This document shows, in pieces, positions 1 to 5,892 of a stretch of DNA of 8,125 bases (position 1 is its first letter; every line of letters begins with the position of its first letter). The stretch spans positions 1-8,125 of the forward strand of contig URWR01000065.1 in assembly GCA_900551595.1 (NCBI GenBank), in the 5' to 3' direction. The notes below the pieces were generated by a model that worked only from the letters and a program-made list of their open reading frames with translations, did not search any database and was not told the DNA's origin. Both the position numbers and the translations under genes were made by a program. Source of the stretch: an uncultured Coriobacteriaceae bacterium (GTDB taxonomy: Bacteria; Actinomycetota; Coriobacteriia; Coriobacteriales; Atopobiaceae).

Positions 1-858
1 ATCTCCATGACTATCGGCGTTGATGCCATCAATGAGTCGACAATTATTACGCGACTTGGTGGCAAGGTTGGCCTTATGAGTCTCGTTGGTAACGATGCAG
101 TGGGTGACTACATCATTCGCCATTGTGACACAGTAGGCATTAACCATGAGGGCGTACGCCGAGTGGATGGAATAGATACCTCCATTAACGTTGCTCTCAT
201 TACCGAAGATGGTGAGCGTACCTTTGTAACAAATCGCAACGGCAGCCTTTGGAAGCTTTGCGGCGATGATATCGATCTTTCGCTCATCCCGCGTGGCAAG
301 ATTTTGTCAATGGCTAGCTTCTTCAACAGCCCCCGGCTCGATAACGACGCGATTGTAAAAATCTTTAAGGTTGCCAAAGATGCAGGTATGACCATCGTCG
401 CTGACATGATTAAGCCTCGTTTGGGCGAGACCTTCAACGATATTGCTGGAGCGCTTTCCTACGTGGATTACTTCTTCCCGAACATTGAAGAAGCAGAACA
501 AATGACAGGCGAGAATACGGTTGAAGCTGTAGCTGAAAAGATTCTGACCTATGGCGTAAAGAACGTCATTATCAAAATTGGCCGTAAGGGCGCACTCATT
601 GATGGCGTGGGATACGAGCCGTTTGTAGTGCCAGCTGTTGAAGGTATTACGGCCCTTGATACGACTGGCGCCGGCGATAACTTTGCCTCTGGTTTTATTA
701 CGGGGTTGCTTGAAGGCAAAGATGTTCGTGAATGTGGCGAGTACGGAAACGTAGCAGCTTCCATTGCTATTCAGAGCATTGGTGCTACCACCGGCATTAC
801 TGGCCGTGATGTTTTTGATGCGCGTATGGCGCAGTACCGCGCACAAAACCCCCGTTAA
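1..858 (+). CDS. ydjH: PfkB-family sugar kinase, YdjH-like (5' truncated)
   Basis: This is an ATP-dependent carbohydrate kinase of the ribokinase/PfkB fold, expected to phosphorylate a sugar or sugar acid in the cytoplasm before aldol cleavage. The frame is open from the window edge, so the gene starts upstream. By comparison with E. coli YdjH (about 315 aa, from memory) some 35-40 N-terminal residues are missing, and the ATG at 7 is internal. Counting from that Met, the substrate-side motif DAINE is at 6-10, the YdjH-like run EDGERTFVTNRNGSLWKL at 68-84, PNIEEAE at 158-164, and the PfkB signature DTTGAGDNFASGF at 218-230 with catalytic base Asp224. The resemblance to YdjH runs along the whole length, not just the family motifs. 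Work on E. coli YdjH reported a preference for larger, carboxylated sugars, so the substrate here may be similar, which is inference. A Val sits where the second Gly of the N-terminal GG pair is expected. A YdjG-like reductase follows. Confidence 0.93.
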   Translation: MSMTIGVDAINESTIITRLGGKVGLMSLVGNDAVGDYIIRHCDTVGINHEGVRRVDGIDTSINVALITEDGERTFVTNRNGSLWKLCGDDIDLSLIPRGKILSMASFFNSPRLDNDAIVKIFKVAKDAGMTIVADMIKPRLGETFNDIAGALSYVDYFFPNIEEAEQMTGENTVEAVAEKILTYGVKNVIIKIGRKGALIDGVGYEPFVVPAVEGITALDTTGAGDNFASGFITGLLEGKDVRECGEYGNVAASIAIQSIGATTGITGRDVFDARMAQYRAQNPR

Positions 859-876
859 TTTTCACTTCCTCCCATA

Positions 877-898
877 GGGGGCCACATATGTGGCCCCC
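877..898. terminator. perfect GC-rich palindrome, hairpin after the sugar kinase
   Basis: A perfect 22-bp palindrome reads GGGGGCCAC at 877-885, ATAT at 886-889 and GTGGCCCCC at 890-898. It can form a 9-bp, almost all-GC stem with a 4-nt loop, 18 nt after the kinase stop. No T-tract follows on either strand, so it is not a textbook intrinsic terminator. It could slow polymerase, protect the 3' end of the kinase transcript from exonucleases, or bind a dimeric protein. The aldo/keto reductase ribosome binding site lies about 20 nt downstream, so read-through to that gene is likely. Confidence 0.5.
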
Positions 899-931
899 GT
901 GTTACCTCACATAAGAGAGAGGACATACAAC

Positions 932-1918
932 ATGCGTTATATGGAACTTGGTAGTTCGGGCATTCAGGTTTCCAAAATGGGCCTTGGTACATGGGCAATC
1001 GGAGGCGGCCCTGCATGGAGCGGTGGCCCCAGCGAGCAGAACGCCATCGACACCATTATCGAAGCAGCTCATCAGGGCATTAACATGGTGGACACTGCTC
1101 CTGGTTATAACTTCGGTGCTTCCGAGGAGATTGTCGGTAAGGCTCTGAAGCAGCTCGATCGTGAAAAGGTTGTTCTTGTTACCAAGTGCGGCGTTGTGTG
1201 GAATCGTAAGGGATCGGTTTGGAATAAGGTTGGCGACCGACAGCTCTACAAGCTGCTTACACCGGAATCTGTAAAGCTTGAGGTTGAAGAGTCTCTGCAG
1301 CGCCTTGGCACCGATTACATCGATCTTTACATGACTCACTGGCCCTCTGTTCCACCATTTGAGACCCCTATTGCTGAGACGGTAGGCGCCCTCAATGAGC
1401 TCAAGAAAGAGGGCAAGATTCGCGCTATTGGTGCAGCTAACGTTAGCATCGAGCAGACTCATGAGTATCTTGACTACTGTGAGCTCGACCTCGTTCAGGG
1501 TAAGTACAACGTACTTGAGCGTGGCGTTGAGAATGATTTGTTGCCGCTGTGCCGTGAGCATCGCATTACTATGCAGGCATACTCACCGCTTGAGCAGGGT
1601 CTGCTCACAGGAACCATTTCTAAGGACTACCGTCCTGAGCCGGGCAATGCTCGTGCTAACAAGAAGTGGTGGCAGCCTGGCAATATGGAGCGCGTTATCG
1701 ACATGCTCGATGGGTGGAAGCCGCTCTGCGAGAAGTATGACTGCTCTATTCCAACACTCTGCCTTGCCTGGATTATGAACCAGGGCGATGAAGTCAACCT
1801 GCTGACCGGCGCAACCGAGCCAGATCAGGTTGTTATGAATGCACGCGCAGCCGACATTGTCATTGATGAAGAAGACCTTCGCACCATGCGCGAGGACGCT
1901 GAGGCTCTGGATCGTTAA
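932..1918 (+). CDS. ydjG: Aldo/keto reductase, YdjG-like
   Basis: This is a cytosolic NAD(P)H-dependent aldehyde reductase of the aldo/keto reductase TIM-barrel superfamily, 328 aa. The family tetrad is visible: Asp54 and Tyr59 in MVDTAPGYNFG, Lys85 in VTKCG, and His136 in YMTHWP. The match to E. coli YdjG (about 326 aa, reported to reduce methylglyoxal and other aldehydes with NADH) is close and long, including GLGTWAIGGGPAW near residue 17, KVGDRQLYK near 99, SPLEQGLLTG in the middle and WILN/SGATEP-like runs near the end. The start at 932 has a purine-rich GAGAGGA ribosome site 9-10 nt upstream. An in-frame ATG at 890 sits inside the palindrome and has no such site. With the upstream kinase it recreates the ydjH-ydjG pair. 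It probably reduces an aldehyde product of the pathway, possibly from the cleavage step, and this role is inferred. Confidence 0.95.
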   Translation: MRYMELGSSGIQVSKMGLGTWAIGGGPAWSGGPSEQNAIDTIIEAAHQGINMVDTAPGYNFGASEEIVGKALKQLDREKVVLVTKCGVVWNRKGSVWNKVGDRQLYKLLTPESVKLEVEESLQRLGTDYIDLYMTHWPSVPPFETPIAETVGALNELKKEGKIRAIGAANVSIEQTHEYLDYCELDLVQGKYNVLERGVENDLLPLCREHRITMQAYSPLEQGLLTGTISKDYRPEPGNARANKKWWQPGNMERVIDMLDGWKPLCEKYDCSIPTLCLAWIMNQGDEVNLLTGATEPDQVVMNARAADIVIDEEDLRTMREDAEALDR

Positions 1919-1933
1919 TCCACATAAACAGAT

Positions 1934-1966
1934 ACGTCTCGCTCAAAGCGAGCGAGACGTGTTTTC
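1934..1966 (+). terminator. hairpin terminator or attenuator after the reductase
   Basis: ACGTCTCGCTC at 1934-1944 is perfectly complementary to GAGCGAGACGT at 1950-1960 around a 5-nt loop, giving an 11-bp stem. GTTTTC follows at once, a short T-run. It lies 15 nt after the reductase stop and 33 nt before the transporter start. It probably lowers transporter expression relative to the two enzymes. I see no strong promoter between it and the transporter, so partial read-through seems needed. Confidence 0.7.
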
Positions 1967-1993
1967 ACCCTTTTCAAAGAAAGGAGGGTTGTC

Positions 1994-3343
1994 ATGGCCA
2001 CTGAGGGGGTTAAAAAGAAAAAGCTCAATATCGTGCAAAAGATGTTTGTAGCTGTGATTTTGGGCATTCTTGTTGGAATAGGATGCATTTTCTTTAGAAA
2101 TACTATTGGCCAAGATAGTGAGCTATGGAGCTCTATTTACCAGCTCTTATTTGTCGATATTTCATCTCCAAAGGGCGTTTCTGGCATCGGCCTGTTCTAT
2201 ATCGTCAGCCAGCTCTTCATGCATATGTTGCAGGTATCCATTGTGCCGCTCGTTTTAGTTTCATTGGCACTCTCCATAAGCGATATTGCTCAGCCAGAAA
2301 AGCTTGGTAGATTAGCTATTCGTACGCTCATTACCTTCTTGGGATTCTATGTAGTAGCTGCTGCTATTGCAGGTACTATCTCATATCTTGTTGCGCAATC
2401 TGGCGGTTTTAATGTCATCCTGCCCGATGATGTAGTGACAGAGACTACCTCGGTAGATGCATATAACCCACTTTCAGTAATTGTGAGCATCGTGCCGGAT
2501 AACATGATTTCGGCGATGTCGAGCAATAACTCGGTGTTGGCTGTGTGCTTCCTGGGCATCGTTATTGGCATCTGCATGTCGCGCTTAGGCGAAAAGGTTG
2601 AGCCGCTCAAAAAAGTATTCGTGAGCATCGATGCAATAATTCAAATGTTCGTAAACTTTGTGCTTGATAAGCTCGGCCCGGTGTGTATCTTCTGCATGAT
2701 AACCAGGAGCTTAGCGGTTTATGGAACAGATTATTTGCGTCCAGCAGCTGTATGGATTGCAACAACGATGATTCTCTGCACTGTTCTTGCCTTCACACTC
2801 TATCCGCTGTTGATCTTTATCTTCACAAGGCTTAACCCGTTTAAGTTTGCAAAAAAGATCGCTAAGGTTGCTTTGTTTGGAGCTGCAACGCAGTCATCTG
2901 CAGCTACGCTGCCGCTTAACATGAAGACTTGCAAGGACGAGCTAGGTGTTTCTGAAGACGTTGCCAGTTTTGTTTTGCCAACAGGTGTCACTATTCATAT
3001 GAACGGCACCACGACTATGCAAATCATCGCCGTAACCTTCATTGGCACGGCGGCCGGTATCGAGATGGCACCTGCCCTTATTGCAACTGCAGCACTTATC
3101 GCCATTACGGTCGCCATGGGTACGCCGCCCATTCCGGCAGCTGGAGCTACGCTTGTATCAGTTGTTATGCTTGGCGCAGGACTCAATACACCTCTGTGCT
3201 ATGTGGGCTACTCACTTGTTCTTGCCCTTAACTACGTGCCTGGAATGGCGGTTATGCCTATGAATGTTGTTGATGATGCAGCTGCGAGCGTTATCGTGAG
3301 CCACAAAGAGGGTACGCTCGACAAAGATGTCTACAACAGCTAA
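1994..3343 (+). CDS. DAACS-family (SLC1-fold) cation symporter, substrate unknown
   Basis: This is an integral membrane secondary transporter of the dicarboxylate/amino acid:cation symporter family, 449 aa, close to the family's usual length. A basic N-terminus (KKKK at 7-10) precedes the first membrane helix at about 17-34, and hydrophobic helices recur throughout. Family landmarks are the HP1 serine motif SSAATLP at 301-307, the TM7 motif GVTIHMNGT at 331-339, the HP2 segment GTPPIPAAG at 376-384 and the TM8 segment MNVVDD at 423-428. The usual NMDGT of TM7 is HMNGT here. Aligned by eye to the archaeal homologue GltPh, the Asp394 and Arg397 positions that hold the amino group and side-chain carboxylate are Gly417 and Val420, while Asn401 and Asp405 are kept as Asn424 and Asp428. 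Glutamate or aspartate is therefore an unlikely substrate. Placement between sugar enzymes and a DeoR regulator suggests uptake of the pathway substrate. AAGGAGG at 1981-1987 supports the start. Confidence 0.9.
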   Translation: MATEGVKKKKLNIVQKMFVAVILGILVGIGCIFFRNTIGQDSELWSSIYQLLFVDISSPKGVSGIGLFYIVSQLFMHMLQVSIVPLVLVSLALSISDIAQPEKLGRLAIRTLITFLGFYVVAAAIAGTISYLVAQSGGFNVILPDDVVTETTSVDAYNPLSVIVSIVPDNMISAMSSNNSVLAVCFLGIVIGICMSRLGEKVEPLKKVFVSIDAIIQMFVNFVLDKLGPVCIFCMITRSLAVYGTDYLRPAAVWIATTMILCTVLAFTLYPLLIFIFTRLNPFKFAKKIAKVALFGAATQSSAATLPLNMKTCKDELGVSEDVASFVLPTGVTIHMNGTTTMQIIAVTFIGTAAGIEMAPALIATAALIAITVAMGTPPIPAAGATLVSVVMLGAGLNTPLCYVGYSLVLALNYVPGMAVMPMNVVDDAAASVIVSHKEGTLDKDVYNS

Positions 3344-3366
3344 TTGAGAGATGGTTCTCCCTTTTC

Positions 3367-3411
3367 CAGCCCTGGAATGCCAAGATACAGAGGCATCCAG
3401 GGCTGCTTTAT
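3367..3411 (+). terminator. intrinsic terminator after the transporter
   Basis: CAGCCCTGGA at 3367-3376 pairs perfectly with TCCAGGGCTG at 3396-3405. After a bulged A, TGCC (3378-3381) pairs with GGCA (3392-3395) around a 10-nt loop. CTTTATT follows the stem. It sits 23 nt past the transporter stop and ends the sugar-locus transcript before the separately promoted regulator. Confidence 0.82.
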
Positions 3412-3441
3412 TAACTGATTGCTAAAAACCAGCTGAAATGT

Positions 3442-3471
3442 TTGAAACAAAGATTATATTGTGATGATAAT
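3442..3471 (+). promoter_or_regulatory. promoter of the DeoR-type gene with nested repeats (candidate operator)
   Basis: A -35-like TTGAAA at 3442-3447 and a -10-like GATAAT at 3466-3471 are separated by 18 nt. Transcription would start near 3478 and give a leader of about 38 nt. An inverted repeat, GATTAT at 3452-3457 and ATAATC at 3467-3472, overlaps the -10, and TGTGAT occurs twice, at 3462-3467 and 3474-3479 (the second followed by AA). Repressor autoregulation at such a site is common in the DeoR family, but the operator assignment is a guess. Confidence 0.55.
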
Positions 3472-3515
3472 CTGTGATAAAGGAATATTGGTCTGCGCAC
3501 ATCAAGGAGCATCTT

Positions 3516-4274
3516 ATGAGAGGCGTTGAGCGACAAGAACAAATTAAAAGTTATATCCACGCTTCGCATAAGGTGACCGTTGCAGATTTGAGCAACCGGT
3601 GGAATGTTACCGAGGAGACTGTTCGAAGAGATCTCGATAAGCTTGAAGAGCAGGGCTTTATTACTCGTATCCGCGGTGGAGCTATATGGAATGCAACTGT
3701 TTCTCGCAGCGGGGCCCGTTTTCTTGAGAGAAAAAGCCGTCAAGTTCAGGCTAAACAACATATTGCGCGGTGTACAGAAGAGTTCCTGCGTAATTGTATG
3801 ACCGTAGCGGCTGATGACAGTACAACAGTGCTCGAGGCTTTACGCGTGGTTGGCGACGACACTTCTCTGAAAGTGCTCACCAATGCTGTGGAGCCGCTTA
3901 TCGCATCCGAAGAGATGGCATTTCAAATAATTTCTACCGGTGGCATTTTTAACCGCAATGCGCTAGCATTCTATGGGGAGACCGCAGCGCAAACAATTTT
4001 GCGCTACCACGTTGACCTTGCTCTTATTGGTTGCGCCGGGCTAGATCTTCAAAAAGGGGTAACCGATTCCAACGAATCAGAAATTGTTGTAAAACGCACT
4101 ATGTTGCAGCAGGCCGATCGTGTAGCTGTGCTTGCTGACCATACAAAATTTGGTCGTGTGGCATTTCTTGAGCTTTCAGACTTGGACAAGATCTCCTATC
4201 TCATAACGGATGAACGTCCACCGGAAGAATGGGTGGCACGCTGCGCAGAGCTTGGTGTTGAGCTCATCTATTAA
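3516..4274 (+). CDS. DeoR/GlpR-family transcriptional regulator (YdjF-like role)
   Basis: This is a DNA-binding repressor that senses a phosphorylated sugar, 252 aa, the normal size for the family. The N-terminal winged helix-turn-helix spans about residues 5-58, with the family signature VTVADLSNRWNVTEETVRRDL at about 20-40 and the wing RIRGGA at 51-56. The C-terminal sugar-phosphate (ribose-isomerase-like) domain shows the phosphate-loop-like DDSTTV at 100-105, TGGIFNRN at 141-148, GCAGLDLQKGVTDSNESE at 172-189 and ADHTKFG at 207-213 with the conserved Lys211. The ATG at 3516 was chosen because AAGGAG lies at 3504-3509 with a 6-nt gap. A GTG 14 codons earlier sits at the predicted transcription start and would add residues the family lacks. 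It is likely to control the upstream kinase, reductase and transporter genes, with the kinase product or a derivative as inducer. The next gene, metA, appears unrelated to this locus. Confidence 0.93.
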   Translation: MRGVERQEQIKSYIHASHKVTVADLSNRWNVTEETVRRDLDKLEEQGFITRIRGGAIWNATVSRSGARFLERKSRQVQAKQHIARCTEEFLRNCMTVAADDSTTVLEALRVVGDDTSLKVLTNAVEPLIASEEMAFQIISTGGIFNRNALAFYGETAAQTILRYHVDLALIGCAGLDLQKGVTDSNESEIVVKRTMLQQADRVAVLADHTKFGRVAFLELSDLDKISYLITDERPPEEWVARCAELGVELIY

Positions 4275-4283
4275 GTGCGCATC

Positions 4284-4289
4284 TATACT
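4284..4289 (+). promoter_or_regulatory. possible -10 element for the metA operon
   Basis: TATACT matches the -10 consensus at five of six bases and lies just after the DeoR-gene stop. No convincing -35 is found at 16-18 nt. A second AT-rich candidate, TTATAA at 4341-4346, also lacks a good -35. If the first is used, the metA leader is about 70 nt and includes the alternative hairpins at 4322-4365. Confidence 0.25.
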
Positions 4290-4321
4290 AGAATGAGCGC
4301 AATACCTTCAATACTTCGTCT

Positions 4322-4365
4322 CTGTCTTTGGGCAGACACGTTATAAGTCGAAAGAATGGAGACAG
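4322..4365 (+). promoter_or_regulatory. candidate metA leader switch: two mutually exclusive hairpins
   Basis: TGTCT (4323-4327) can pair with AGACA (4334-4338) around a 6-nt loop. The overlapping CTGTCTTT (4322-4329) can instead pair with GGAGACAG (4358-4365), with six Watson-Crick and two G-U pairs, and this covers the metA ribosome binding site. The two structures cannot coexist. This is a hand-drawn folding and does not match a SAM riboswitch family that I recognise, so any regulatory role is conjecture. Confidence 0.25.
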
Positions 4366-4368
4366 GAC

Positions 4369-5325
4369 GTGCCTATTAACATTCCCGATGGGTTACCAGC
4401 AAAAACTACACTGCATCAAGAGCATATTTTTGCGCTTGAAGAAGAGGCTGCGCATCGCCAGGATATTCGTCCCTTGCGTGTAGCCATTCTCAACCTTATG
4501 CCAAAAAAGATTGAGACCGAAACGCAAATTCTTCGCCTTATTTCAAAGTCACCATTGCAGGTTGATATTGACTTTATGCGCGTGAGCTCCCATGAATCGA
4601 CGCATGTGTCTGCAGATCACCTCGTGAAGTTCTATGCGCCATTCTCGGATTTCAAAGAGAATAATTACGACGGCCTTATTATTACGGGCGCTCCGGTGGA
4701 GCAGATGCCGTTTGAGCAGGTGGATTACTGGGACGAGCTGTGTGAGATTATTGATTGGTCGCAGGAACACGTGTTTTCTACGATGTCCCTGTGCTGGGGC
4801 GCATTGGCAATGTTATGGCACTTGCATCAAGTTCCTAAACGTCAGTTGGGCTCCAAACTGTTTGGCGTTTTCCCGCAGCATTTGTGTGATGAGTACAACT
4901 TCCTCACCAACGGGTTTGATGAGGTGCACAATATGCCGCACTCGCGTCACGCTGCAATTGATGCAAATGAGTTGGCAAAGCATCCGGAGCTCCAGGTGCT
5001 GTCACAGGGCTTTGAGACTGGCCCAGCACTTATCGCCACACAGGACTTTCATGAGATATATGTAACCGGCCATTTTGAGTATGGTCGCGATACATTGGCC
5101 GACGAATACTGGCGTGATTTCAAACTCGGACTGCCTATTCGTCTGCCGGAGAACTACTTCCCGGATAACGATCCTGAGCGTCAGCCCATTTTCACCTGGC
5201 GTAGCCACGCCAACCTGCTTTATCGCAATTGGCTCAACTGGATTTATCAGATGACCCCTTATGAACTCGACCGCATTCCAGAGCGTATTCATGCTCTGCG
5301 CGAGCGCATGGAGGAAAAGTTCTAG
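4369..5325 (+). CDS. metA: Homoserine O-acyltransferase MetA, predicted acetyl-CoA-dependent
   Basis: This enzyme acylates the hydroxyl of L-homoserine, the first committed step of methionine synthesis, in the cytoplasm. It has 318 aa, the usual length, with the family N-terminus MPINIPDGLPA. The GTG start at 4369 has GGAG at 4358-4361, 7 nt upstream. Catalytic residues fall at the E. coli numbering: the nucleophile Cys142 in SLCWG, and His235 and Glu237 in VTGHFEYG. Residue 111, in TGAPVEQMPF, is Glu. In the MetA family Gly at this site goes with succinyl-CoA use, as in E. coli, and Glu with acetyl-CoA use, as shown for Bacillus cereus MetA. Automatic annotation as a succinyltransferase would therefore probably be wrong. 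The next gene starts 11 nt after the stop, so metA heads an operon with an HTH protein and a kinase, which is an unusual partnership. Confidence 0.97.
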   Translation: MPINIPDGLPAKTTLHQEHIFALEEEAAHRQDIRPLRVAILNLMPKKIETETQILRLISKSPLQVDIDFMRVSSHESTHVSADHLVKFYAPFSDFKENNYDGLIITGAPVEQMPFEQVDYWDELCEIIDWSQEHVFSTMSLCWGALAMLWHLHQVPKRQLGSKLFGVFPQHLCDEYNFLTNGFDEVHNMPHSRHAAIDANELAKHPELQVLSQGFETGPALIATQDFHEIYVTGHFEYGRDTLADEYWRDFKLGLPIRLPENYFPDNDPERQPIFTWRSHANLLYRNWLNWIYQMTPYELDRIPERIHALRERMEEKF

Positions 5326-5336
5326 GGAGTTTGAAG

Positions 5337-5888
5337 GTGTCCTCGCAGAGCAGGAAAGATTCTGGCTTATCAAACAGTAAGTCTGGCGCCGAGAAGAGCC
5401 GAACTTCACGCTCTTCTCAGCAGGGTTCTTTATGCGATAAGCAACAAGCGGTGCAGTCTGGTGATGAGAGACTTACTGACGAGCTTTTGGAGTTGCTGCT
5501 CGAGAGCGCAAGCCCGGAGGCCTATCTTTCAGAGGTGCGTGCAGAAGAGCGTTGTCTGTCCGATTATTTGCAGGAGCTCTTACAGGCACACGAAGCAACG
5601 CGTTCCGAAGTCATTCGAGCTTCTGGCATGAATGCAACCTATTGCTATCAAGTGTTTCAGGGTACACGTCATCCGAGCCGCGACAATGTGCTCATGATCG
5701 CTTTCGGAATGGGGTGCACGCTGGAGGAAACGCAGCGGATGCTGCGCTTTGCTGGCCATAACGAACTATGGTGCAAGGTTCGTCGCGACGCCATTGTTAT
5801 TTTTTGTTTGGAACATCGTCTAAGCCGCGTTGCATGCGACGACGAGTTGTGGCGTCTTGGCGAGAAAACCTTGCTGTCGGAGGAATAA
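5337..5888 (+). CDS. XRE-like helix-turn-helix protein with Ser-rich tail
   Basis: This is a small predicted DNA-binding protein of 183 aa. The C-terminal part at about 77-140 reads as a lambda-repressor/XRE-type helical domain: DYLQELLQAHEATRSEVIRA, then a probable recognition region around MNATYCYQVFQGTRHPSRD at 98-116, then helices through RMLRFAG at 134-140. Residues 1-45 are hydrophilic and rich in Ser, Lys and Gln (for example SRTSRSSQQGS at 21-31) and are probably disordered. Residues 46-85 look like acidic amphipathic helices. The GTG at 5337 was chosen because AGGGAG at 5324-5329 gives a 7-nt gap, while the TTG at 5331 is only 1 nt from it. The stop is one base before the predicted kinase start, so the two are probably translationally coupled. 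The Ser-rich tail could be a substrate of that kinase, which is inference. The target genes are unknown, and I do not recognise a named orthologue. Confidence 0.78.
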   Translation: MSSQSRKDSGLSNSKSGAEKSRTSRSSQQGSLCDKQQAVQSGDERLTDELLELLLESASPEAYLSEVRAEERCLSDYLQELLQAHEATRSEVIRASGMNATYCYQVFQGTRHPSRDNVLMIAFGMGCTLEETQRMLRFAGHNELWCKVRRDAIVIFCLEHRLSRVACDDELWRLGEKTLLSEE

Positions 5889-5892
5889 TTTG
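5879..5892 (+). promoter_or_regulatory. ribosome binding site that fixes the kinase TTG start
   Basis: GGAGGA at 5879-5884 lies 5 nt before the TTG at 5890 and inside the last codons of the HTH gene, whose TAA is at 5886-5888. This places the kinase start at 5890 and not at the in-frame TTG at 5830, and suggests coupled translation of the pair. Confidence 0.7.

Noticed and set aside
307..846. Long minus-strand open frame of 179 codons
   Set aside because: It lies wholly inside the sugar kinase on the other strand, has no family motifs, and its composition follows from the codon use of the kinase.
890..931. In-frame ATG at 890 as the reductase start
   Set aside because: It lies inside the palindrome, has no ribosome site, and adds 14 residues absent from YdjG-like proteins. 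The ATG at 932 has a purine-rich site and matches the family N-terminus.
902..1561. Long minus-strand open frame of 219 codons
   Set aside because: It is antisense to the strongly supported aldo/keto reductase, shows no recognisable domain, and has no ribosome site worth noting.
3474..3515. GTG at 3474 as the DeoR-gene start
   Set aside because: It falls at or before the predicted transcription start and lacks a ribosome site. AAGGAG 6 nt before the ATG at 3516 is far better, and DeoR proteins normally begin just before the helix-turn-helix.
4274..4305. Hairpin TGCGC/GCGCA after the DeoR gene as a terminator
   Set aside because: The stem is only about five pairs plus bulged pairs, with no T-run. 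It is too weak to call.
5830..5889. TTG at 5830 as the kinase start
   Set aside because: It would overlap the HTH gene by 59 bases, and the added residues are just the HTH gene read in another frame. The TTG at 5890 has GGAGGA at proper spacing.
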